Assembly (NCBI GenBank): GCA_965230535.1 | Contig: OZ246010.1 | Span: forward strand, 1,054,001-1,118,000 | Direction of reading: 5' to 3' | Origin: JAUILH01 sp965230535 | GTDB lineage: Bacteria; Bacteroidota; Bacteroidia; Flavobacteriales_D; JAUILH01 | Length of the DNA: 64,000 bases | In this document: piece by piece, positions 42,729 to 51,518 of the stretch | Layout of the letters: each line of letters opens with the position of its first letter | Numbering within the stretch: the stretch's first letter is position 1 | Position numbers and translations under genes: made by a program | Notes under the pieces: generated by a model | Told to the model about the DNA's origin: nothing | The model's database searches: none | The model's input: the letters and a program-made list of their open reading frames with translations, nothing else

Positions 42729-45290
42729 TTAGTCAAATAGAATTTTGTCCAACTCTTTAACGTATGATGGTCCAACCGGAATAGTTGTAGTACCAACCAC
42801 TATTTCTTTGGAACTTTTCTTGCTGACCTTATCTATCCTTACAATGTGTGTTCTACGAATTCTGATAAACTCAATTGGATCGGGAACCATATCTAAGAAC
42901 TTACCAATATTAGCCCGTATCACGTATTTCTGATCCTCAGTATAAATCTCCAAATAATTGCCCTCAGATTTAACATACAGAATATCCTCTGTAGCAATTT
43001 TCACATCTTTCCCGGCTTCTCTTACCACCAAATAGCCCCTATTGTCTCTAAACTTCTTTAAAATTTGACGCAGCAATTCACGCGTAATATCCCTGTTGTA
43101 TTGAAGAATTCTAAACCTGAAAAAGAGGTATATGACTAAAACTAAGCATAGCCCGATCAAAGTTCTGAACCACCAGGTAGACCAATATGGTGGTGATATC
43201 GAAACAGATGTCCTCATTTCTACGGTTGACCAAATTTCATTGTCACCTTTAACCTGTACAATAAAGGTATAATCTCCAGGAGATAAGGAAGAATATTTAG
43301 CCACGTGACCAGTAGTATAGTTCCATTTATCATCGACCCCAATCAACTTATATCTATAAGTCAAATTTTGCTTGTGCCTATAAGAAATTGCGTTAAAACT
43401 AAACTGGATTTGGTTTTGATCGTATGACAAATTCTTAAGGTCACTCTGATTCACTTGTTTTCCCTGAACTTCTATATCGAAAATGGACAAACCATAATCG
43501 ATACGTTCATTTTGGCCAAAGAACAAAACCTTTGGGACCATAATCAATCCTTTTGGTGTGCATAACCACAATGTATCTTTGTTCAACTCAATATCATAGA
43601 TATAATTAGTTGGAAGTATCTCTGTATACGGAAGACTTTTAATAGAGTATTTATCATTTTCTAATTCAATCAAATCAATCCCGTCGTAACCTGAAGCCCA
43701 GAAAGAATGACTTGATTCCTTCTTTAAACTTTGTATAGTGTGGTTACTCAAACCATCAACGGTTTGTATTTGAGACATTCCATCTCCGAGAAGAACAACT
43801 CCATATCCTATTGTTCCACCAACCAAGGAAGTTTCTAAACTTAACAGCTTTGCTCCACTCAACAAACTATCCGGATACTGTGTCTTAATAAAATCTTTAC
43901 CACTACCTTTTCTGAGCCCTGCCATTGTTGTGAAATACCAGTCTCCGTTATGAGATGCTCCTGAACCAACTATAGTCGGAGGTGAGGTTCTGTAGGTCGA
44001 ATCTTTAGTAAAAACATACAAGGTATTTTGCATTTTCGTTATAACTGCATCCTCTTCTATATGATCAAAGGAACACAAGGGTGGTCTTAAAATTTCTGTT
44101 TTTTTCAGTTTAAGATTATAGAATACTACTGAATCTCCATCAAAAAAAACCGGATATCCCTGATCTGTATATCCGGTTAAATACACCGGTCTTTCCTTAC
44201 CTTCCGCTATGATTTCTGTTGAATCAGTTTTGCGGTTGTAAAGAGCAATTTCATTGGTATTGGTTTTTAAACACATTAGATCTTCTGTAAGCCATAAGAC
44301 AGAGTTTGGCCAACGATCAGGATTATTGGCCATAGTTTGAGCCCGAACATCTAAATTCTTTGCATAAAACACACCGTTCTTGGTTGCAAACCATAGTCCC
44401 CCTTCATGATCACGAACAAGCTCTGTTACTCGTTCTCCCTTAAGCCAATGTTCATGCCGGTGTCCATTTAGATCGTAGATCATTAAACCTTCGTTTCTAT
44501 ACCCCACCCAAAACTTGTCTTTATCATACCATCCAATAGAAATGGCATGATCAATATGCGGTAACACTAGTGTATCATCTTTTCCAATGATTCCAATCAC
44601 ATCATTAACGAGTATTGCCAACTTATCGAATTCATCGAAAGTGATTGCTTCCCCAACCGTATGATTGTAAAAACCACGTTCAACCAAAAGCGCATTTGTA
44701 GTATCCTTGGAAATCAAAGAATACCCTAAGAGGCGACCATCTTCAAGCTTATCGAAAACAGGAATAATGCTGCCATCATTGGGAACCTTTTCTATACTTA
44801 AGGCCTCTGGCACACCATCAGAACTGATTCTTAATTTTCCCGAGGAATTAGTAAAACTTAGGTTAACACTCCCATCCTTTTCGACCAAACAATGATGAGG
44901 TCTGGCCCAACCTTTAATATCAACAAACTCTGGGAGGTTATTGTATTTGTAATGCGTAAAATCTTGTTTTAAAGGATCAAAATGAAAAATCTTGCCTCTC
45001 ATAGTCGTGCACCAAACTCTGCCATCTGGTTGTGGATGAAAATCGAGGATAGTCTGCTCAGTGATGCCATCTGAAACGTTGTAAGTCTTGAATTCAATAC
45101 CATTGTATGAGGTAAGGCCATTACCTGTTGCAAACCACATAACATGGTCCGGAGCCTGATATATATCAAAAATGGTGTTAGTTGGAAGCCCGTTTTCTCT
45201 GTGAAAACGTTCGTAAAAAAGCTCTTGTCCATTCGCTATTCCCGGGAAGATTCCCAAAAAGAGGATAAAGATTGTTAAGAGCTTTCTCAT
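42729..45290 (-). CDS. One-component sensor: two-component-type propeller, Y_Y_Y domain, TM and LytTR
   Basis: 853 residues: signal peptide (1-22); Reg_prop beta-propeller repeats (25-620), several with the (H/S)-x-x-G-x-L-W-x-A/F-T-x-x-G-(L/V) style signature (for example HEGGLWFATKNGVFY); a Y_Y_Y domain (about 620-715, LTYRYKLIGVDDKWNYTT and YSSLSPGDYTFIVQVKG); a membrane helix near 727-747; then a LytTR DNA-binding domain (755-853, ILYVKSEGNYLEIYTE, FIRIRRTHIVRIDKV). The usual histidine kinase and receiver are absent, so the sensor joins straight to the DNA-binding domain. Related hybrid sensors in Bacteroides sense polysaccharide fragments, but no glycan genes lie nearby. Target unknown. 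Confidence 0.85.
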   Translation of the reverse strand: MRKLLTIFILFLGIFPGIANGQELFYERFHRENGLPTNTIFDIYQAPDHVMWFATGNGLTSYNGIEFKTYNVSDGITEQTILDFHPQPDGRVWCTTMRGKIFHFDPLKQDFTHYKYNNLPEFVDIKGWARPHHCLVEKDGSVNLSFTNSSGKLRISSDGVPEALSIEKVPNDGSIIPVFDKLEDGRLLGYSLISKDTTNALLVERGFYNHTVGEAITFDEFDKLAILVNDVIGIIGKDDTLVLPHIDHAISIGWYDKDKFWVGYRNEGLMIYDLNGHRHEHWLKGERVTELVRDHEGGLWFATKNGVFYAKNLDVRAQTMANNPDRWPNSVLWLTEDLMCLKTNTNEIALYNRKTDSTEIIAEGKERPVYLTGYTDQGYPVFFDGDSVVFYNLKLKKTEILRPPLCSFDHIEEDAVITKMQNTLYVFTKDSTYRTSPPTIVGSGASHNGDWYFTTMAGLRKGSGKDFIKTQYPDSLLSGAKLLSLETSLVGGTIGYGVVLLGDGMSQIQTVDGLSNHTIQSLKKESSHSFWASGYDGIDLIELENDKYSIKSLPYTEILPTNYIYDIELNKDTLWLCTPKGLIMVPKVLFFGQNERIDYGLSIFDIEVQGKQVNQSDLKNLSYDQNQIQFSFNAISYRHKQNLTYRYKLIGVDDKWNYTTGHVAKYSSLSPGDYTFIVQVKGDNEIWSTVEMRTSVSISPPYWSTWWFRTLIGLCLVLVIYLFFRFRILQYNRDITRELLRQILKKFRDNRGYLVVREAGKDVKIATEDILYVKSEGNYLEIYTEDQKYVIRANIGKFLDMVPDPIEFIRIRRTHIVRIDKVSKKSSKEIVVGTTTIPVGPSYVKELDKILFD

Positions 45291-45410
45291 ATTTAGGGGG
45301 CCTAAAATAATAGAAAAACAAAAAAAGCCGGATATATTTTACCTTCCTTGTTAGTTTTAACAAAAACTTAATCCCCCAGGCAAAAACTCAAAAGATCACT
45401 TTATTGGTAA

Positions 45411-46136
45411 ATGGAAAAAGAAAAACCGAGACTTTCAAGACTTACTGCCATTGTAACTCAACTACAATCGAAAAGAATTGTTACTGCAAAATACCTGGCG
45501 GAGAAACATCAGGTAAGTGTCAGAACCATCTATAGAGATATTCGTACACTTGAAAAATCGGGCATTCCTATTGTGACCGAAGAAGGTCTTGGCTACTCCA
45601 TCATGGAAGGCTATCAATTGCCTCCAGTTTTATTCACCGAAGAAGAAGCCAATGCCCTCATCACCGCAGAACAGCTGGTGTCAAAAAACAAAGACCAATC
45701 TTTCAGCGAAAATTATAGCAATGCCATTGTGAAAATAAAGGCCGTTTTGAGGAATTCGCAGAAAGGAAAAGCAGACTTACTGGCAGACAGGATTTACTTT
45801 CGAGGGAATGACACCAACGAAAAGTCGAGCAATTTTCTCATGAAAATTCAATCGTCTATTACAAATTTTCAGGTATTGGAAATCGACTATTTGTCTTTGA
45901 ATAAACAACTCACAACAAGACGAGTTGAGCCTTTTGCTATTTATAATACCAACGGAAACTGGTTATTGATCGCATTTTGCAAATTGAGGAAAGATTTCAG
46001 GGTATTCAGAGTAGACATGATTCAAAAATTGATAACTCAAATCGAAACATTTGAACCGCATGATCTCACTCTGGAGGAATATTTTGAGATATGTCGACAA
46101 AACACCCAAAATACCCCTGACACACCTTTGTCATAA
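45411..46136 (+). CDS. WYL-domain transcriptional regulator (YafY-like)
   Basis: 241 residues: N-terminal HTH_11 winged helix (LSRLTAIVTQLQSKRIVTAKYLAEKHQVSVRTIYRDIRTLEKSG is the core, residues 5-50) and a WYL domain (about 135-225, LEIDYLSLNKQLTTRRVEPFAIYNTNGNWLLIAFC, RVFRVDMIQKL). Regulators of this type control small operons next to them. The inverted repeat TGACA-N6-TGTCA overlaps the last codons of this gene, directly in front of the GyrI-like gene, and is the probable operator. Confidence 0.9.
   Translation: MEKEKPRLSRLTAIVTQLQSKRIVTAKYLAEKHQVSVRTIYRDIRTLEKSGIPIVTEEGLGYSIMEGYQLPPVLFTEEEANALITAEQLVSKNKDQSFSENYSNAIVKIKAVLRNSQKGKADLLADRIYFRGNDTNEKSSNFLMKIQSSITNFQVLEIDYLSLNKQLTTRRVEPFAIYNTNGNWLLIAFCKLRKDFRVFRVDMIQKLITQIETFEPHDLTLEEYFEICRQNTQNTPDTPLS
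46118..46133. promoter_or_regulatory. Inverted repeat TGACA-N6-TGTCA, probable WYL regulator operator
   Basis: TGACA (46118-46122), six bases, TGTCA (46129-46133). Sites of this form are associated with YafY/WYL regulators. It covers the expected -33 region of the promoter whose -7 element is at 46145, so binding would control the GyrI-like operon. Confidence 0.6.
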
Positions 46137-46144
46137 GCCACCTC

Positions 46145-46152
46145 TAGCTTTG
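46145..46152 (+). promoter_or_regulatory. -7 element TAGCTTTG of the GyrI-like operon
   Basis: TAGCTTTG followed by C matches TAnnTTTG(C). It is 27 bases upstream of the ATG at 46180 and 12 bases after the TGACA-N6-TGTCA site. Confidence 0.6.
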
Positions 46153-46179
46153 CCATTGTATTAACAAATAACAATTAAA

Positions 46180-46638
46180 ATGGAAACAGTTAGAAAAGAG
46201 AAATTCAAGGTAATTGGAATTAAAGTAAGAACCAGCAATGAAAATGGACAAGCCGCAAACGACATTGGTCAACTATGGCAAACTTTCATTTCGGAAAACA
46301 TCAGAGAAAAAATTCCTAACAAAGTTGATTCATCAATTCTGTCTATCTACACCAATTACGAAAAAGACCACACCAAACCTTACGACACAATTCTGGGTTG
46401 TATTGTGAGTGATTTGAGTGACATTCCTGAAGGTATGATTGGAACAGAATTTGACCAGAGCAACTATTCTAAATTCACCACAAAAGGGAACTTACAACAA
46501 GGTGTTGTTTACCAGGCATGGGTAGACATTTGGGGGAAAGATTTGGATAGAACATTTAATGCCGATTTTGAAGTCTATGGTGAGAAAGCTCAAAACCCAG
46601 AAGATGCAGAAGTAGATATTTTTGTTGGAATAAACTAA
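46180..46638 (+). CDS. GyrI-like / AraC effector-binding domain protein
   Basis: 152 residues. FKVIGIKVRTSNENGQAANDIGQLWQTFISENI at the start, IYTNYEKDHTKPYDTILGCIV in the middle and YQAWVDIWGKDLDRTFNADFEVYG near the end match the stand-alone GyrI-like/effector-binding (SHS2 tandem) fold. Such proteins bind small hydrophobic or cationic compounds. Association with a YafY-type WYL regulator is common. The operon probably continues into the DUF1801 gene 5 bases downstream. Confidence 0.85.
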   Translation: METVRKEKFKVIGIKVRTSNENGQAANDIGQLWQTFISENIREKIPNKVDSSILSIYTNYEKDHTKPYDTILGCIVSDLSDIPEGMIGTEFDQSNYSKFTTKGNLQQGVVYQAWVDIWGKDLDRTFNADFEVYGEKAQNPEDAEVDIFVGIN

Positions 46639-46643
46639 ACAAG

Positions 46644-47000
46644 ATGAAGCCAATAGATAATTTCTATTTCGACCAAAAAGAACCAGTAAGATCTTGTCTA
46701 TTGGCTTTAAAATCAATTATTACAGATTATAACACTGACTTTGAACATCAGTGGTACTATCGCCTTCCGTGCTTTATGTATCAAAAGCAAATCTTCTGCT
46801 ATTTGTGGGTGGACAAGAAGTCACAATTCCCATACATTGCCATAGGGAAAGGCGTTAAACTGGAACATCCGGATCTAATTCAGGGGAAAAGAACCTTTGT
46901 AAAACTTTTGATGATTGACCCTGATAAAGATATTCCTGTCGACAAAATTCACGAGATATTTAATATGGCCATGCGTTTGTATCAACACAAAACGTCTTGA
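46644..47000 (+). CDS. DUF1801 family protein
   Basis: 118 residues. PVRSCLLALKSIITDY, QWYYRLPCFMYQKQIFCYLWVDKK, PYIAIGKGVKLEHPDLIQGKR and the end match the DUF1801 (YdhG-like) fold, a small cytoplasmic alpha/beta protein related to iron-chaperone frataxin-like folds, function not established. It begins 5 bases after the GyrI-like gene, so they are in one operon. Confidence 0.8.
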   Translation: MKPIDNFYFDQKEPVRSCLLALKSIITDYNTDFEHQWYYRLPCFMYQKQIFCYLWVDKKSQFPYIAIGKGVKLEHPDLIQGKRTFVKLLMIDPDKDIPVDKIHEIFNMAMRLYQHKTS

Positions 47001-47160
47001 AGTCTTTTGACAAAAATGTTGATTTATCTCAGCATCACGTTCTTATGATTAAGACAAATCAAGTAACCATTGAAACTTAACAATTTGTTTGGGTTTATCC
47101 CCTCCAACATATCTAAAAAAACGCTATTTTTCCTTATATCATATTTCAATCAACGACAAC

Positions 47161-47730
47161 TTGAAATTGGATCTGGAAACACTATATATCACAAGCAGAA
47201 AAGAATGGCGTGACTGGCTTAAGAAACAGTTTGAATCAAAGCCGGAAATTTGGTTGGTGTATCCTAAAAAATCAACAAAAAAACCCAGAATTGAATACAA
47301 CACAGCAGTTGAAGAAGCCCTGTGTTTTGGATGGATAGACAGTACTGTAAAGTCTATGGATGAAGACCACACCATTCAAAGGTTTACGAAAAGACGCGCC
47401 AAAAGTAGTTTTTCGCAAGCCAATAAAGAACGGTTAAAGTGGCTTCTTGATCAGGAAATGATCCATCCATCTGTACTGGAGCAGGCAGTTTCTGTGGCGA
47501 ATGAAACCTTTGAATTTCCAACGGATATTCTGGCAGAAATCAAGAAGCATAAAATTGCGTGGGACAACTATTTACAATTCTCCGACCCGTATAAACGAAT
47601 TAGAATTGCTTATATAGAAAGTGCCCGAAAACGGCCAGAAGAATTCGAAAAACGCCTGAATAACTTCATCTCCAAAACAGAGGAAAACAAGCTAATCAAA
47701 GGCTTTGGAGGTATTGACAAGTATTATTAA
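47161..47730 (+). CDS. YdeI/OmpD-associated (OmdA-like) protein
   Basis: About 189 residues from a TTG at 47161. ITSRKEWRDWLKKQFESKPEIWLVYPKK, then EEALCFGWIDSTVKSMDEDHTIQRFTKRRAKSSFSQANKERLK is the strong family signature of bacteriocin-protection YdeI/OmdA-like proteins. The frame is open upstream to a TTG at 47089, but those 24 residues are not part of the family and lack an ATG. No ATG precedes the conserved domain, so a TTG start is likely. Function not firmly known. The DinB-like gene follows 16 bases later. Confidence 0.8.
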   Translation: MKLDLETLYITSRKEWRDWLKKQFESKPEIWLVYPKKSTKKPRIEYNTAVEEALCFGWIDSTVKSMDEDHTIQRFTKRRAKSSFSQANKERLKWLLDQEMIHPSVLEQAVSVANETFEFPTDILAEIKKHKIAWDNYLQFSDPYKRIRIAYIESARKRPEEFEKRLNNFISKTEENKLIKGFGGIDKYY

Positions 47731-47746
47731 TAAACAACAGTAAAGT

Positions 47747-48295
47747 ATGAACAAACTAAACAGCATCAGGAAGCAATTTGAGTATTACAAATCATTAGGA
47801 GAGAAAACTTTTGAGCAGATCCCGGAAGACATGCTGTTTTGGCAGATCAATGAGGAAAGCAACAGCATTGCAACCATTGTGAAACACCTTAATGGAAATA
47901 TGCTGTCGAGATGGACAGACTTTCTCACTTCAGATGGAGAAAAGGAATGGCGGAAACGAGATCAGGAGTTTGACAATGACATCAAAACCAAAACAGAATT
48001 ATTGGCTAAGTGGAATGAAGGATGGCAATGTCTCTTTGATGCACTGAATCCACTTACAGATGCCGATCTCGACCGGGAGATTTTCATTCGAAACATGGGA
48101 CACACAGTCTCGGAAGCAATCGATAGACAATTGGCCCACTACCCTTACCATGTTGGGCAGATCGTATTTATTGGAAAAATTGTTCAGAACGAAGAATGGC
48201 AATCTTTATCCATTCCGAAAGGAAAATCTAAAGACTATAACAAAGAGAAATTTTCTAAACCTAAACGTAAAGAGCATTTCACAGACGATCTTTAG
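47747..48295 (+). CDS. DinB-like / DUF1572 family protein
   Basis: 182 residues. A four-helix bundle pattern with three metal-ligand histidines: SIATIVKHLNGNMLSRW (first His near residue 47), then RQLAHYPYHVGQIVFIGKI (two His near 131 and 135). This matches the DUF1572 branch of the DinB/YfiT superfamily, metal-dependent thiol-transferase-like proteins whose substrates are mostly unknown. The basic tail (KPKRKEHFTDDL) is characteristic. Probably co-transcribed with the YdeI-like gene upstream. Confidence 0.82.
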   Translation: MNKLNSIRKQFEYYKSLGEKTFEQIPEDMLFWQINEESNSIATIVKHLNGNMLSRWTDFLTSDGEKEWRKRDQEFDNDIKTKTELLAKWNEGWQCLFDALNPLTDADLDREIFIRNMGHTVSEAIDRQLAHYPYHVGQIVFIGKIVQNEEWQSLSIPKGKSKDYNKEKFSKPKRKEHFTDDL

Positions 48296-48356
48296 AATTT
48301 CATGATTTCTTCCAATTCGAATGAACCTTTTCGGGTAAGTTGGATACTAATTGGAA

Positions 48357-49313
48357 ATGAAAAAAATGAAATTAGTTTTAATCCTGCTTTTGGTACTCAC
48401 TCAAAGTGCAATTGCACAAACCATTGAAAAGGTTCATGTACAAAAAGAAGATCCGTACCACCTATATATCAGGGACGGGGATTCTACGAACCTTTACTAC
48501 TACAAAATGGTTCCTGAGGGCAAACCAAAGGCTGTACTCGCCATTTTACCCAGCGGAGGTGAACTGACTGAAAGTGTTCTAATGCAGATTTCGCTTCATG
48601 AAGAAGCTGTTAAAAACGGACTTTTAGTTGTTGTTCCATCTGTTAACTGGGGGACTGATGATCGAACTCCTGAAATTGAGTTTCTGGACAAAATCTTCAA
48701 ACAAGTGGTAGAAGAACACAAAGCCCCTAAGGATAAGTTCATATTGTGTGGACTCTCCAACGGTGGAATGATTTCATTTAAATATGCCATAAATGCTGTA
48801 AAAGAGTCAAATACTTTCCTTACACCAAAAGCGATTATTGGATTAGACCCTCCACTTGATTATGCACGTTTCTACAGATACTGTGAAAGAGAAATTGAAC
48901 GAAATTTTCACCCTGGAGGTGTGGCAGAAGCCAAATGGATGCGAGACAATTACAACCGTGTATATGAAGGATCTCCGGACGAATTTCCTCAGAACTACAT
49001 TGACGCTTCAACTTTTTCCTATGGCGCTAAAGATGGTGGCAATGCCAAATACTTAAACCACATTGCTGTGAGGATGCACACAGATCTTAACGTGAATTAC
49101 CTCATCAACGAAAGAAAACGAGATTTAAATGACTGGAACGGCACTGATATAGTGGCCTTTGTGAATCAACTCAAAATAAATGGTAACAAAAACGCTGAGG
49201 TAATCGTCACACAAAACAAAGGCGTTCGCTTAGATGGTACAGTTCATCCGCATTCATGGTCAATTATGGATACAGATGATACCATCAAGTGGATTTTAAA
49301 AGTAATTAAATGA
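48357..49313 (+). CDS. Exported alpha/beta hydrolase
   Basis: 318 residues from the ATG at 48357 (TTG at 48351 is an alternative). Signal peptide MKKMKLVLILLLVLTQSAIAQ. Hydrolase core: AVLAILPSGGELTESVLMQ (oxyanion strand), FILCGLSNGGMISFKYA with the nucleophile Ser in GLSNGG near residue 133, IIGLDPPLDYARFY (possible acid Asp), and a His in VHPHSWSIMD near the C-terminus. The substrate is unknown. A strong hairpin lies about 100 bases downstream. Confidence 0.75.
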   Translation: MKKMKLVLILLLVLTQSAIAQTIEKVHVQKEDPYHLYIRDGDSTNLYYYKMVPEGKPKAVLAILPSGGELTESVLMQISLHEEAVKNGLLVVVPSVNWGTDDRTPEIEFLDKIFKQVVEEHKAPKDKFILCGLSNGGMISFKYAINAVKESNTFLTPKAIIGLDPPLDYARFYRYCEREIERNFHPGGVAEAKWMRDNYNRVYEGSPDEFPQNYIDASTFSYGAKDGGNAKYLNHIAVRMHTDLNVNYLINERKRDLNDWNGTDIVAFVNQLKINGNKNAEVIVTQNKGVRLDGTVHPHSWSIMDTDDTIKWILKVIK

Positions 49314-49410
49314 TCCCACCTATAATTTAGCAACAACCCAAATCAGGTACCTAAGGTCTAATTCTTTTCATATCCTAATTGTATAGATTATAAGCCTGAT
49401 TTCCTAAAGC

Positions 49411-49444
49411 GCGGGCCGGACGAATCGTAAATCGTTTGGCCCGC
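49411..49444. terminator. GC-rich hairpin, possible terminator
   Basis: GCGGGCC (49411-49417) pairs with GGCCCGC (49438-49444) around a 20-base loop that has internal pairing potential. The following ATTCGTTT is a weak U tract, so a terminator for the hydrolase gene is likely but not certain. Confidence 0.45.
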
Positions 49445-49462
49445 ATTCGTTTAAACAATTTC

Positions 49463-49493
49463 TTGTTTTCCAAGTTGGATGCCCTTATATTTA
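49463..49493 (+). promoter_or_regulatory. Promoter TTG-N20-TATATTTA of the ankyrin gene
   Basis: TTG at 49463-49465 and TATATTTA at 49486-49493 (one mismatch to TAnnTTTG) are 20 bases apart, 20 bases before the ATG at 49514. Confidence 0.5.
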
Positions 49494-49513
49494 GTACTGG
49501 AATTAGTTAATAT

Positions 49514-50362
49514 ATGCAGACAAAGAAAAAACTTCACGGTCCGGCTTTAAAAGGCGACCTTGAAACAGTGAAAGAGCTCATTGGTTTGGGCGCTGATGTG
49601 AATGCTCAGGACGCTTATGGTTTGACACCAATCTATAAAGCATTTTGCTCTGAGAATGAAGAGTTGATCAACTTCCTGATAGGAGAAGGCGCAGATATGT
49701 TTTACAGCAGTTCTGATAACGAGTTTCCCGATTGTTTTTTGTACGCTTTGTCTGAGAATAAAATCGATTGGGTGAAGTGGTTCATAGACCGTGGTTTGGA
49801 TCCAAACGTGGTAGACGATGAAGGCTCCAACGCACTGATGAATTTATTTGGTCATCAAAATTACGATCAGGAGATGCACACTTATCTACTAAATATTGGC
49901 TGCGACCCGAATCAAAAAGAACCCATATACGGAGATACAGCACTCACCTGTTTGAAAGCATTTGGCATCAAAGAACTGTTCCCTGTTTATGCGCCATTTG
50001 CCAATGGAGATATTGGTGAACCTGAGACCGATATTCGGGAAGGACATGGTGACCCAAGGCTGTTTGACACAATTGAAAACGGGAGTTCAAAGGACCTGAG
50101 GGAATTGATTCAGGAAAATCCGGAATTGGATTTGAATACACATAACGCCGGAGGAGAAACTGCCATTTCTCTTGCCATCACTCTCAAGAAGAAAGATTCT
50201 GCCAAAGTTCTTTTAAAAAACGGAGCGGATCCCTTCATTCCACACAAGTTTTATGAGGACTGGGCCTTGCCATTAGAAGCCGCCCAGAAATGGGTAGACA
50301 GAGGTATTCCAAGATTCCAGGAAATTGTTGATATGATTAAAGCGCTTCCTAAACACAATTAA
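49514..50362 (+). CDS. Ankyrin repeat protein
   Basis: 282 residues with about six ankyrin repeats and no signal peptide. Clear units: PALKGDLETVKELIGLGADVNAQDAYGLTPIYKAF (residues 10-44), ENEELINFLIGEGADM, KIDWVKWFIDRGLDPNVVDDEGSNALMNL and GETAISLAITLKKKDSAKVLLKNGADPF. Ankyrin proteins mediate protein-protein contacts, and the partner is unknown. The gene stands alone with its own promoter. Confidence 0.88.
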   Translation: MQTKKKLHGPALKGDLETVKELIGLGADVNAQDAYGLTPIYKAFCSENEELINFLIGEGADMFYSSSDNEFPDCFLYALSENKIDWVKWFIDRGLDPNVVDDEGSNALMNLFGHQNYDQEMHTYLLNIGCDPNQKEPIYGDTALTCLKAFGIKELFPVYAPFANGDIGEPETDIREGHGDPRLFDTIENGSSKDLRELIQENPELDLNTHNAGGETAISLAITLKKKDSAKVLLKNGADPFIPHKFYEDWALPLEAAQKWVDRGIPRFQEIVDMIKALPKHN

Positions 50363-50401
50363 TTCGCTTAAGTTTACAGCCTGTTATACTCTAACTGACA
50401 T

Positions 50402-50525
50402 ATCATCTGATCCGGAAGGCAAAGCGGACAGATCAAACATTCGAAACACATGAAAATCATCTGATTTCCCATGTGAGATTTGCCATATCAATTTATTTCG
50501 TTTAATCTTAACCAAATCATTTGAT
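50402..50525. repeat. Three ATCA-N2-TGAT palindromes upstream of the methyltransferase
   Basis: ATCATCTGAT occurs at 50402-50411 and 50456-50465, and ATCATTTGAT at 50516-50525, three bases before the ATG at 50529. The middle copy lies within a larger hairpin (CACATG 50447-50452 with CATGTG 50470-50475, and AAATCA with TGATTT). Three such sites in 124 bases are far above chance. They may be binding sites for an unknown regulator. Confidence 0.5.
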
Positions 50526-50528
50526 CGA

Positions 50529-51353
50529 ATGAATCAAAAACAATTAATCAGTAGAGATATAGAGTCGTTTTACAACAAGGCATCAGAAGAAACCAGGCTG
50601 GATGAAGGCATGGGCGTGTTCGAATTCGAGCGGATCAAATCTCTCATTTCAAAACATATCCAAACCACCCCTTTAACCATTATTGATGTTGGCGGCGGAA
50701 CCGGAAAATACTCCGAATGGCTTGCTATAAAAGGGCATCAGGTTCATATGGTGGAACCCGTTTCAAAACACCTGGAAATTGCTCAAAAAAGAGCCAACAA
50801 ACTCAAAAACAAGTTTGTGGTCCATGCAGGAGAAGCTCAAAATTTGGATTTCCCCGATGATCACGCGGACTTGGTAATACTCCATGGTCCACTGTATCAT
50901 CTTCAGGATGCGAAAGCGAGAACTGAATGTATCTCTGAAGCCAAACGAATCTTGAAGAAGGACGGAATTGTTCTGGGGTTTGCGATTAACCATGCGGCCT
51001 CTACGTTGGTCGGACTTCTAAACGGTTTAATTCATCAGAAGTCATTTTTTGACATGTGCAAAGCCGAATTAACAACAGGGGTACATAATCCACCGAATGA
51101 TTTCCCATGGTTACTGGCTGAAGCTTATTATCACAAGCCAGATGAACTTAAATCAGAATTTGTAAGTCAGGATTTGACTTATTTAAACACCTATGCAGTT
51201 GAAGGCATGGCCTGGTTGGATAAGGACTTTTTTGTTAGCCTGGGGGACGATAAAAGGATGAGCACCCTACAGGAATTATTGAATCTGACGGAAAACAATG
51301 ATGACCTTCTGGCTTTTAGTCCGCATATGATGATAGCAGCACAAAAAAAGTGA
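50529..51353 (+). CDS. SAM-dependent methyltransferase
   Basis: 274 residues, class I fold. Motif I is TIIDVGGGTGKYSEWLA (about 51-67), motif post-I acid in HMVEPVSKHL, motif II/III in DHADLVILHGPLYHLQD and EAKRILKKDGIVLGF. The C-terminal 100 residues, with FPWLLAEAYYHKPDELKSEF, are a variable cap typical of small-molecule methyltransferases. The acceptor is unknown. Three palindromes upstream suggest dedicated regulation. Confidence 0.85.
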   Translation: MNQKQLISRDIESFYNKASEETRLDEGMGVFEFERIKSLISKHIQTTPLTIIDVGGGTGKYSEWLAIKGHQVHMVEPVSKHLEIAQKRANKLKNKFVVHAGEAQNLDFPDDHADLVILHGPLYHLQDAKARTECISEAKRILKKDGIVLGFAINHAASTLVGLLNGLIHQKSFFDMCKAELTTGVHNPPNDFPWLLAEAYYHKPDELKSEFVSQDLTYLNTYAVEGMAWLDKDFFVSLGDDKRMSTLQELLNLTENNDDLLAFSPHMMIAAQKK

Positions 51354-51423
51354 TGTCGACCAGCATGGAGAAATGACCTTGGAATATATACTTACAACCG
51401 AGTTCCTGAACAGTGTGTGAAAC

Positions 51424-51449
51424 AAAAAAGCCCGCGAAAATCGCGGGCT
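51424..51449 (-). terminator. Rho-independent terminator of the T9SS protein gene at 51519
   Basis: AGCCCGCGA (51429-51437) and TCGCGGGCT (51441-51449) form a 9-bp stem with a 3-base loop. The A run at 51424-51429 becomes the T tract for minus-strand transcripts. It is 70 bases beyond the stop at 51519. Confidence 0.85.
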
Positions 51450-51518
51450 CATTATTTTCAGGTGATCAAATCAATGATCCTCCCTGAGAGAGGTTTTACC
51501 TCTTCTAATGTGATTGTA

